Assembly: GCA_030603495.1 (NCBI GenBank)
Contig: JAUVXR010000005.1
Location: 1-64,000 of the forward strand
DNA: 64,000 nucleotides
Direction: 5' to 3'
Origin: a bacterium
Lineage (GTDB): Bacteria; Armatimonadota; Zipacnadia; Zipacnadales; Zipacnadaceae
The notes beneath the pieces were generated by a model. That model was given only the letters and a program-made list of their open reading frames with translations, was not told the origin of the DNA and made no database searches. The translations under genes were made by a program, and so were the position numbers. Shown one piece after another: positions 34,817-41,397 of this stretch. Each line of letters opens with the position of its first letter. The first letter of the stretch is position 1.

Positions 34817-35614
34817 CTACTCCCCGGACAGCTTTTCAGCGGCTAGCTGGGCTGCTCTCTCTCCGGACAGGAACATTCCGCCGAATATCGCGCCCATGCG
34901 CGGGGCGCCTGCGGCGGCGTTACAGGCCATTCCCGCCACAATAACGCCGGGATAGACCTCTTTGGTCAGTGCCACAATATGCCCTTCGGCCTGTGTGGCG
35001 TTCATCGGCCGCTCGCCCACTACTCTGCCGGTGGGCGTGTCCAGCCTGGCCTCGGGGATCTTGCGCTCAATCGTCCTCAAGACCTCGCATTCATGCCCCG
35101 TAGCATCAATCACCAGCCGCGCTTTGACGGCCAGCGGATCTACATGCAGTTGCGCTCGTTCCACCGCTCCCCAATTCAACACAACGCCCCGAACGCAATC
35201 CTGCTCGTCAATCATCACGTCTTCGACCGCCATACCGACCCAGATACGCGCCCCAGCATCCACGGCCGCTGCCGCACACTTGGCAACGCACTCCACCGAG
35301 TCGGCAACGTAATAGCCATCCCCAGCCGGCTTCAGGCTCACCCCAACTTCTTGGACAAGTGCAACAGCCTCTTCCTGAATGACCACGCGGGGAAAGAGCA
35401 TGCCGCCACCCCACATCCCGCCGCCGACGTGGAGATTCCGCTCGAACACAGCTACCTCATGCCCGTCCGCCGCTAGCAGGCGCGCGGCGGTAATGCCCGC
35501 CGGTCCCGCCCCGACAACGGCCACGTCCAGGCAGGTACCGGCCAGGAAATCCTCGGCAAACCGGCTTACGATAAGACTAGTGACCTGAGCTTCATCAATC
35601 TCACGCACAGACAT
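34817..35614 (-). CDS. thi4: thiamine thiazole synthase Thi4, sulfide-dependent type
   Basis: Makes the ADP-thiazole precursor of thiamine from NAD, glycine and sulfide. It is about 265 aa from ATG 35614, with the dinucleotide motif DVAVVGAGPAGITAARLLA, the VFERNLHVGGGMWGGGMLFPRVVI segment, and a C-terminal GMACNAAAGAPRMGAIFGGMFLSGERAA. At the position of the self-sacrificed Cys of the yeast enzyme the sequence reads LHVDPLAV, with His as in archaeal catalytic Thi4s. I infer a true catalyst using free sulfide and iron, which would fit a low-oxygen habitat. The track start at 35719 lies in the riboswitch leader; ATG 35614 has AAGGAGG upstream. Confidence 0.92.
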   Translation of the reverse strand: MSVREIDEAQVTSLIVSRFAEDFLAGTCLDVAVVGAGPAGITAARLLAADGHEVAVFERNLHVGGGMWGGGMLFPRVVIQEEAVALVQEVGVSLKPAGDGYYVADSVECVAKCAAAAVDAGARIWVGMAVEDVMIDEQDCVRGVVLNWGAVERAQLHVDPLAVKARLVIDATGHECEVLRTIERKIPEARLDTPTGRVVGERPMNATQAEGHIVALTKEVYPGVIVAGMACNAAAGAPRMGAIFGGMFLSGERAAQLAAEKLSGE

Positions 35615-35619
35615 GAAAA

Positions 35620-35644
35620 GCAGACCTCCTTGGGTCAGGTCTGC
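35620..35644 (-). promoter_or_regulatory. hairpin covering the thi4 ribosome binding site
   Basis: GCAGACCT and AGGTCTGC pair perfectly over 8 bp, and the 3' arm takes up part of the AAGGAGG SD. Together with the upstream terminator this could add a translational layer to TPP control. Confidence 0.45.
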
Positions 35645-35652
35645 CAGCGTAG

Positions 35653-35678
35653 AAAATCGGCCGAAAGGGTCAGCCGAT
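35653..35678 (-). terminator. terminator of the TPP riboswitch expression platform
   Basis: On the minus strand ATCGGC and GCCGAT pair, followed by a short U run (TTTT). It lies between the aptamer and the thi4 start, as expected for ligand-induced attenuation. Confidence 0.55.
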
Positions 35679-35696
35679 GGAGAAGTGTTGCTTTGG

Positions 35697-35785
35697 GGAA
35701 CACTCCCCTGCGCCGGCATTACCCGGATCAGGTTGTAGGGGTTAACGGCAGAATTGCTTTCTCAGCAGTAACTCCTCCAGGTTCC
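35697..35785 (-). promoter_or_regulatory. TPP riboswitch (THI element)
   Basis: The minus strand reads ...ACTGCTGAGAAAG ... ACCCCTACAACCTGATCCGGGTAATGCCGGCGCAGGGGAG, with the universal CUGAGA and ACCUGAUCYGGRUAAUGCYRGCGYAGGGA elements. Outer arms GGAAC/GTTCC close P1. It directly precedes thi4 and should lower its expression when TPP is abundant. Confidence 0.95.
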
Positions 35786-35796
35786 AACCACATAAG

Positions 35797-35826
35797 ACTG
35801 TAACCTATCTACAGTTGATCTGTCAA
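35797..35826 (-). promoter_or_regulatory. sigma-70-type promoter of the thi4 transcript
   Basis: Minus strand TTGACA, 18-bp spacer, TACAGT, ending just ahead of the riboswitch so the transcript would begin at or near its P1 stem. Confidence 0.7.
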
Positions 35827-35850
35827 CGACGCCGAGGCTCACCTGGTTAC

Positions 35851-36597
35851 TCAACTGGTTGGGGGAATCTCTCCGGCAAGCGGCCTAAGCTCAATCTCGC
35901 CCCAGACGGCCATCGTTTCGCCGCAGATGGCCACCGCACCAATGATATCGCCAAGCTCCGCCGCCCAAGCCACGGCTGACTGACAGTCCTGCGGGCTGCC
36001 CACCCGATTTGCCATTGCCGTAGCTATCGCATCAGCCAGCGGGGCCTTCTCCGCCACGACCACCGCCGCATCCGCCTGCCCACTGCTGTGCGAGTGGCCG
36101 ACGGTACCCGACGAGGTGCAGACGCCCAGCTTCACGCCACCGGCGATTACCAGCCCGACGCGATCACTGAGAGTCGAGCGGCCCGCCCGGATCGCCACAA
36201 TCCGCGGCACCCGGGTCGCCAGAAAGATGTCGCCGCCGTTCTCGACGATCACCTGCGGGCTATACGCCAGCAATCGCTCGCCCACGTACTCAGCTATAGC
36301 TCCAGCAACCGCCGCCATCGGACCTGTGCCGGCCTGCCGAGCCGCCCGGTACATGCGCGCGACGACCTGCGGACAGCCTGCCGGCTCGGGCAGTGGGCCC
36401 AGGCTGCTGCCGAAATCCCCGTGGCTGCCCACGTGTCTCTTGACCTGCGCGCGGACCTCACCAGCCGCCGCCAGAGCCTCCTCGGCCAGCTGGCTCTCGG
36501 CATGTATGTACAGTCCGGTCTCCGCCGTCGAGACGCTAAAGCCCACCAAATCGGGGCTGTCTGTAGTCTCGCGGTAAACCCGCGGTTCGTAAGTCAT
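35851..36597 (-). CDS. UPF0280 family protein (ApbE-like fold)
   Basis: The 248-aa protein shows the family features YEPRVYRETTDSPDLVGFSVSTAETGLYIHA, GPMAAVAGAIAEYVGERLL and VENGGDIFLATRV, then CTSSGTVGHSHSSGQADAAVVVAEKAPLADAIATAMAN. It has the layout of the FMN-transferase-like ApbE fold, but UPF0280 proteins have no proven reaction; in archaea they often neighbour iron-sulfur or methanogenesis genes. It follows two thioredoxin-like lipoprotein genes and precedes the thi4 promoter. ATG 36597 lies beside a GTG at 36600; neither has a strong SD. Confidence 0.85.
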   Translation of the reverse strand: MTYEPRVYRETTDSPDLVGFSVSTAETGLYIHAESQLAEEALAAAGEVRAQVKRHVGSHGDFGSSLGPLPEPAGCPQVVARMYRAARQAGTGPMAAVAGAIAEYVGERLLAYSPQVIVENGGDIFLATRVPRIVAIRAGRSTLSDRVGLVIAGGVKLGVCTSSGTVGHSHSSGQADAAVVVAEKAPLADAIATAMANRVGSPQDCQSAVAWAAELGDIIGAVAICGETMAVWGEIELRPLAGEIPPTS

Positions 36598-36636
36598 CAC
36601 TGAGTCGGTTGGGGATAGGTTGCGCTGGCAAGACGG

Positions 36637-37203
36637 TCAGTCAGCCGACGCATTGATCTCGGCTACAATCTCGCGCAACTGCTGCTCTCCCGCAAATCCG
36701 AAGCGTTGCGTTTCCTGGCCGTTTTCAAATACCACCACTAGCGGAATGTAAGTAACGCCAAGTTGGTTCGCCAGCCAGGCATTCGACTGGATATCCACTG
36801 CGCCAAACTTCATCTTTCCCGTGTATTCTTTCGCCAGGTCCTCGAGGATTGGCCTGAGGATGTAACAGGGCATACAGTAAGTTGCCCAGAACTCCACTAC
36901 GACGGGCGTCTCCGCCTGGAGAACCTCCTGCACAAAGGTACTCTCCGTAATCTCTATTACCTTGCCCTCTGCTTCGAGGCCTTGAGGGGAATCGGCCGGA
37001 TCCACCACCCGGGTCCCCGTGGCTGCCACATTCGGTGGCGGCTTGGCTTCCTCAGAGGAGGGCTGCTGCGCCTGGTCGGGTTCGGCGGGGGCCAGGTTTA
37101 TATCTTGGCTATGCTTCCGGCCACAACCCCAGAACGATAAGACCAACGCCGCCAGCGTTACCGCTGTCAGACTGAGGACGAGCCTAGCCCAGAACTTGCT
37201 CAT
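36637..37203 (-). CDS. thioredoxin-fold lipoprotein
   Basis: The protein (188 aa from ATG 37203) has a lipoprotein signal LVLSLTAVTLAALVLSFWGC. A Pro/Glu-rich linker follows, then a thioredoxin domain with EITESTFVQEVLQAETPVVVEFWATYCMPCYILRPILEDLAKEY (active site CMPC) and the cis-Pro segment GVTYIPLVVVFENG. It likely works as an envelope disulfide reductase or thioredoxin-like donor. Its start lies 4 bp beyond the stop of the upstream thioredoxin-like gene, so the pair is coupled. The track start (37272) overlaps that gene and is less likely. Confidence 0.87.
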   Translation of the reverse strand: MSKFWARLVLSLTAVTLAALVLSFWGCGRKHSQDINLAPAEPDQAQQPSSEEAKPPPNVAATGTRVVDPADSPQGLEAEGKVIEITESTFVQEVLQAETPVVVEFWATYCMPCYILRPILEDLAKEYTGKMKFGAVDIQSNAWLANQLGVTYIPLVVVFENGQETQRFGFAGEQQLREIVAEINASAD

Positions 37204-37207
37204 CGTA

Positions 37208-37804
37208 CTATGTTCCGCCCTCCGTCTCCCGCCGCTTTCCCACGAGGCGATCAAATAGCTTCCGCAACTCATCTTCCGTCTTCAAGCCTTGCCACCTGCC
37301 CACCTCGTGGCCACGGCTGAGAATACAGACTGTGGGGGACTTGGTAGCCTTGAACTTTGTCGTCAGCTCCTTTTCTCTATTTCCATCCACCATCAGAAAG
37401 CTGACCTCATCCCGGTATTCGTCGGCTACCCTGACTATCCGCTCTTTCAGCTTATCGCACTGCCCACATTTATTTTTTCTGGCGCCGAACACGATCACGA
37501 CAGGTTTGCCCACATTGAGCACCAGGTCTTCATAGGTATCCTTTGTGAGCGGGATGAATAGGTCAGCACCAATCTCCTCCTGGGGTTCCTCGTTGCTTTC
37601 GTGCTCTTCGGTGTCCGCCCTATTCGCCGAGCTGGCCTCGGTCACAGGTCCGACCGCTGCCGGGGACTGGTGGTCCGCCTGGGCTTCCAGGTCTAGGTTG
37701 CGCTGTGGCCCACGGCAACCCGCTGCGACCAGGCCGACGGTAAGGCCGACAGCGACTATCAATGTTGTTGTCGTTGCTACGATTGCTGAAACGCTTCGCG
37801 ACAT
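37208..37804 (-). CDS. thioredoxin-like lipoprotein
   Basis: The 198-aa protein has a lipobox LVAAGC after a hydrophobic segment, an acidic linker, then a thioredoxin-like domain. That domain includes TYEDLVLNVGKPVVIVFGARKNKCGQCDKLKERIVRVADEY (CGQC), SFLMVDGNREKELTTKFKATKSPTVCILSRG (cis-Pro region SPT) and a C-terminal helix. Compared with classical thioredoxins, the residue before the first Cys is Lys rather than Trp. First gene of a minus-strand unit with a good promoter upstream; probably acts together with the next lipoprotein. Confidence 0.8.
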   Translation of the reverse strand: MSRSVSAIVATTTTLIVAVGLTVGLVAAGCRGPQRNLDLEAQADHQSPAAVGPVTEASSANRADTEEHESNEEPQEEIGADLFIPLTKDTYEDLVLNVGKPVVIVFGARKNKCGQCDKLKERIVRVADEYRDEVSFLMVDGNREKELTTKFKATKSPTVCILSRGHEVGRWQGLKTEDELRKLFDRLVGKRRETEGGT

Positions 37805-37865
37805 TGCTTCTCACCTACCATTGTCTCACTGGCATCACCAAGCCATCTTAGCCAGAGAGCCTAGA

Positions 37866-37895
37866 CTATACACCAATACGCACCCGCTAATCAAC
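37866..37895 (-). promoter_or_regulatory. sigma-70-type promoter for the thioredoxin-like lipoprotein pair
   Basis: Minus strand TTGATT, 18-bp spacer, TATAGT, about 65 bp upstream of the 37804 start. Confidence 0.6.
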
Positions 37896-38268
37896 CGGCA
37901 TAGGCCGAGTTGGTCGCCTGCAGAGGCGCCGGTACCAGAAGGTAGAAGGGACTAAAGCGGCGAAATAGTCCAACCAAGTACAATACAGCAAACGCCCCAC
38001 ACCACTCAATCTGTTCCCGGGGGTGACCGTCTCCGCACTGGCCGGCATCGGCGGGGAACCGGCGGCCAGTGAAGTTGGGGCGACTTCACATCAAAGGGGG
38101 CCCTTCTCCATACCGGGGAGAAGGGGACGCACACAGGAATAGGCGGATGACGAGGCGGCGTACCGCTCGCGGCTGGTCTGGTGAGAGTCTGCGGCCTAAA
38201 GACATACAGTGGCGGTGGGAAAACTGGAGCTGCCAACGTGACTGCCAGCCGGCATACTGCGGCAGCAG
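37896..38268. other. intergenic region with inverted repeats
   Basis: No gene is supported here. It holds two inverted repeats: CACTGGCCG (38036-38044) with CGGCCAGTG (38063-38071), and CCCTTCTCC (38101-38109) with GGAGAAGGG (38117-38125). Neither has a U tract. They may end the minus-strand small membrane protein transcript. Confidence 0.5.
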
Positions 38269-38418
38269 CTAGAAGTTAGAGGCGACGCGGTGCCTGTCCT
38301 CCTCGACCAGGTAGCGGTCCTGAGGATCAGCGAGCTGACCGCTGCGGATGCAGGCGGCGATTGCCAACACGCCCAGGAGCAACCAGACGCCGAGAACAAC
38401 AGCCACCAAGACTAGCAT
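38269..38418 (-). CDS. small single-pass membrane protein (49 aa)
   Basis: From ATG 38418 the protein is a transmembrane helix MLVLVAVVLGVWLLLGVLAIAACI followed by a charged tail GQLADPQDRYLVEEDRHRVASNF. A near-perfect AGGAGG lies 6 bp upstream of this ATG, which is why I take it over the longer track frame (38469). No family recognised. Confidence 0.55.
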   Translation of the reverse strand: MLVLVAVVLGVWLLLGVLAIAACIRSGQLADPQDRYLVEEDRHRVASNF

Positions 38419-38546
38419 CGCTCGCCTCCTGCCAGTAATAGTACAGCTAACTCTTTGTACATCGGCCAATGAGGGGCAAAGCTTTAGCTTTCTTGCGCAA
38501 GCCGGCGGATTAGTCGGGCTGACCAGCCAAGAGAGGGGTCTTCGAA

Positions 38547-39521
38547 ATGGCGCAGACCGGGCAAACCCACGTGCCAGTACTCGAGAAAATGGAGATCGCG
38601 GACATCCTCGATACCGCGATCCGCCTGTATCGTCATAACTTCCTGCCCCTATTAGAGATCATCGCGATCCCGTACTCGCTTCTGCTTGCCATGCAATTGA
38701 TAGTGAGTTACCAATTCAACTCGCTGACGGTCAGTGAAAGCGCGGACATACCGTGGTCAGCCGTTGCGACCATGATCCCCGTAGTCCTGCTCCTTATCGC
38801 AGCGTGGATTGTTCTGTACCCGCTAACCGAAGGGGCACTGGCCTTTGCCGTGTCCGAGGCATACCTGGGACGGCGTACATCGGTGGCCAGTGCCTATCGT
38901 CGGGTCTGGCCGCTGGTATGGCGGCTGTTGCTGACTATGATACTGGTCTTCCTCGCGACATCCACCGGGACTATGTTCTGCATAATACCTGGCATCGTCC
39001 TGTGGATTTGGTTCATCCTGACCACGCCGATCATCGCCCTCGAAGACACCTGGGGGACCGGGGCGGTGAGCCGATCGTATCAGTTGGTTCAGGGCCACGG
39101 CTGGCGAGTGTTCGGCACGTATCTACTGCTTTTGGCGCTGGTAGGCGTGGCGACCTACGCTATAGCGATACCCGCACAATTTGGTGTTCTCGCCGTCGCC
39201 GCAGCGCTTGGCGAGACCTACTTGCCAATGGCGGGGCTCGTCGCAGGGGCAATAACCGGGGTGGGGCAGATCGTGGTCCGGCCCGTCTTAATGATCGCCA
39301 TTGTGCTGATATACTATGACCTGCGGATTCGCAAGGAGGGCTTTGACTTGGTGATGCTGGCAGAAGCCATGGAGGCCAGCAGCCCTACTGGCGCACCAGC
39401 CTACGAGCCTGGAGGATTCCGTCCCGGCACTGTGGAATTGCCTCCGCAGCCCAAAAAGCAAGCGTCCCTCCCCCCGCGGCCGGACGAGCCTGAAGAAGGG
39501 CTGCCGCCGCCACCTGGGTAA
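38547..39521 (+). CDS. polytopic membrane protein (DUF7847/glycerophosphodiesterase-membrane-domain-like)
   Basis: The 324-aa protein starts with KMEIADILDTAIRLYRHNFLPLLEIIAIPYSLLL and has about six transmembrane helices. It includes TGTMFCIIPGIVLWIWFILTTPIIALED and the conserved end IYYDLRIRKEGFDLVMLAEAM seen in the membrane domain associated with glycerophosphoryl diester phosphodiesterases and DUF975-like proteins. A Pro-rich cytosolic tail of about 45 residues follows. Function is unknown, with a role in membrane or envelope organisation suggested only by type. SD GAGAGGGG lies upstream. Confidence 0.75.
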   Translation: MAQTGQTHVPVLEKMEIADILDTAIRLYRHNFLPLLEIIAIPYSLLLAMQLIVSYQFNSLTVSESADIPWSAVATMIPVVLLLIAAWIVLYPLTEGALAFAVSEAYLGRRTSVASAYRRVWPLVWRLLLTMILVFLATSTGTMFCIIPGIVLWIWFILTTPIIALEDTWGTGAVSRSYQLVQGHGWRVFGTYLLLLALVGVATYAIAIPAQFGVLAVAAALGETYLPMAGLVAGAITGVGQIVVRPVLMIAIVLIYYDLRIRKEGFDLVMLAEAMEASSPTGAPAYEPGGFRPGTVELPPQPKKQASLPPRPDEPEEGLPPPPG

Positions 39522-39572
39522 TCACGGTTCGGCTTGCGCCACAAAGACTGGTCTTCGGGATCGAGATGCCAG

Positions 39573-39998
39573 ATGTCAACTGATACCGACGCAGTGCTAT
39601 ACACCGATGGAGCTTCCCTGGGCAACCCGGGGCCGGCTGGCGCCGGCTTTGTCCTGCAGACTGCGGACAAGACCGTCCTGGTGGAACGCGCCATTCCCCT
39701 GGGCCATACGACCGTAGGGGTGGCGGAGTACCAGGCACTTATTGCCGGCCTGTCCGAGGCACTGGCGCGCAATATACGCTGCCTGCATGCTTACAGCGAC
39801 AGCGAGTTTATGTGCCGCCAGCTCCAGGGCAAGTACAAGGTCCGGGCGAAGAATATCCGGCCATTGTACGAGTGGGCCAGCAAGCTCATCTCCCAACTTG
39901 ATAGCTTCTGCATCGAGCATATCCGACGTGAAGGCAACCAGCGCGCCGACGCCCTGGCCAAGCAGGGCGCGAAGCAAGCCAAACAAGAAATTGCGTAG
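39573..39998 (+). CDS. rnhA: ribonuclease HI family protein
   Basis: The protein (about 141 aa from ATG 39573) has the four acidic catalytic positions of RNase H: Asp in AVLYTDGASLGNPGPAGAG, Glu in GVAEYQALIAGL, Asp in CLHAYSDSEFMCRQL and Asp in GNQRADALAKQGA. It removes RNA from RNA-DNA hybrids. The form without the basic protrusion is the RnhA-like archaeal/Gram-positive type. The first 13 codons of the track ORF are not family-like, so I use the internal ATG. Confidence 0.9.
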   Translation: MSTDTDAVLYTDGASLGNPGPAGAGFVLQTADKTVLVERAIPLGHTTVGVAEYQALIAGLSEALARNIRCLHAYSDSEFMCRQLQGKYKVRAKNIRPLYEWASKLISQLDSFCIEHIRREGNQRADALAKQGAKQAKQEIA

Positions 39999-40073
39999 CC
40001 CAGGGAGGACATTCTCACGACGGCGCGAATTGCAGCCGAACCGAAATGGCGAAATCAACTGATAGAGGAGTGA

Positions 40074-41168
40074 ATGTCGAAAATGGCTACCGACAAGATC
40101 GGTTGGGGAATCATCGGGTGCGGGGGTATAGGGTCGTGGCACGCGAGGGCGGTAGAGGCCAGCGAGCAGGCTGAGCTGATTGAGGTCTGCGACGTTGTCC
40201 CTGAAAGGGCGCAGAAGCAGGCCGAGGACAGTGACTGTTCCTACGTAACCAGTATTGACGAACTACTCGCTAACGATGACGTCCAGGCAGTCTCCATCTG
40301 CACGCCTAGCGGGATGCACTCGGAGCAGGCCGTTGCCGCCGCCGAGGCGGGCAAGCATATTCTGTGCGAGAAGCCCCTGGACGTCACGCTGGATGCCATT
40401 GACGCGATGATTGATGCCGCCGCGGCTAACAATGTCAAGCTGGCGGGCATCTTTCAGCGGCGGACCTGGGATAGCTCCCAGAAAGCACGCGAAGCTATCC
40501 GCAACGGCAAGCTGGGCAAGCTGGTACTAGGCGATAGCTACCAGAAGTGGTTCCGATCGCACGAGTACTATGCCAGCGGCGACTGGCGGGCGACGTGGGC
40601 ACTGGACGGGGGCGGGTGCATGATGAACCAGGGGATCCACGCTGTTGACCTGATTATCTGGATGATGGGCGATGTGGCCCGCGTGAGTGCCTATTGCCGC
40701 CGCTTGGCACGCAACATCGAGGTCGAGGATACTGTGGTGGCCAATGTCGAATATGTTAACGGCGCTCTGGGTACCTGGGTCACCACCACTTCGGTCACAC
40801 CCAGCCAGGGGACGCGCTGCGAAATCCACGGCGACAAAGGGTCAATTACCCTTGATGGCAGTGAGATTACCCAGTGGGCCGTTGAAGGGGAAGAAGTTGT
40901 CAGCGGCGAGGCGGGTGAAGATAAGACTTCGTCAGATGCCACCGCTCTGGATATCGCCGGGCACATCGAGCACGTGCGCGACCTGTGCGAGGCGATCATC
41001 AACAACCGCGATCCGGTTGTTCCCGGTACTGAGGCCCGCAAGGCAGTTGAGGCGATTAAGGCTGTCTACCTGTCCAGCCGCCTGGGCGGCCAATCCGTCG
41101 AGCTGCCGCTGAGCTACGAAGACGACGGCCCCGGCATCTACCCCTCGCAGAACTGGATGGAGTGGTAG
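40074..41168 (+). CDS. Gfo/Idh/MocA family NAD(P)-dependent oxidoreductase
   Basis: Second member of this family in the window (364 aa). It has a nucleotide fold IGWGIIGCGGIGSWHARAVE, AVSICTPSGMHSEQAVAAAEAGKHILCEKPLDVTLDAIDAMI, and DGGGCMMNQGIHAVDLIIWMMG, the last typical of myo-inositol/sugar dehydrogenases with a His ligand. Divergent from the 30021 copy and not a recent duplicate. GAGGAG sits just before the ATG. A strong hairpin follows at 41204-41242. Confidence 0.9.
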   Translation: MSKMATDKIGWGIIGCGGIGSWHARAVEASEQAELIEVCDVVPERAQKQAEDSDCSYVTSIDELLANDDVQAVSICTPSGMHSEQAVAAAEAGKHILCEKPLDVTLDAIDAMIDAAAANNVKLAGIFQRRTWDSSQKAREAIRNGKLGKLVLGDSYQKWFRSHEYYASGDWRATWALDGGGCMMNQGIHAVDLIIWMMGDVARVSAYCRRLARNIEVEDTVVANVEYVNGALGTWVTTTSVTPSQGTRCEIHGDKGSITLDGSEITQWAVEGEEVVSGEAGEDKTSSDATALDIAGHIEHVRDLCEAIINNRDPVVPGTEARKAVEAIKAVYLSSRLGGQSVELPLSYEDDGPGIYPSQNWMEW

Positions 41169-41203
41169 CCGGCGCGCTTCGCCTCAAACACCGGCAGTGA
41201 TTC

Positions 41204-41242
41204 GAGACGGCGAGCGTCTAGACGCGCGCCGTCTCTGGCTTT
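41204..41242 (+). terminator. intrinsic terminator
   Basis: GAGACGGCG-A-GCGTC-TA-GACGC-G-CGCCGTCTC forms a 14-bp stem with one mismatch, followed by TGGCTTTT. Confidence 0.6.
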
Positions 41243-41397
41243 TGCCCAAGGTAGCCAGGAAGGAACAATCTGCCCGGTAACGAAAACAATTGATAGCAAC
41301 GACGCGAGATGCCCTGTTCTTGCAGCAAACCGCCCGGCTGGCGCACACAACTGCCAGGCAGGTGCAGGGTCTACCATAAACACCAGGAGGTCGGGCT

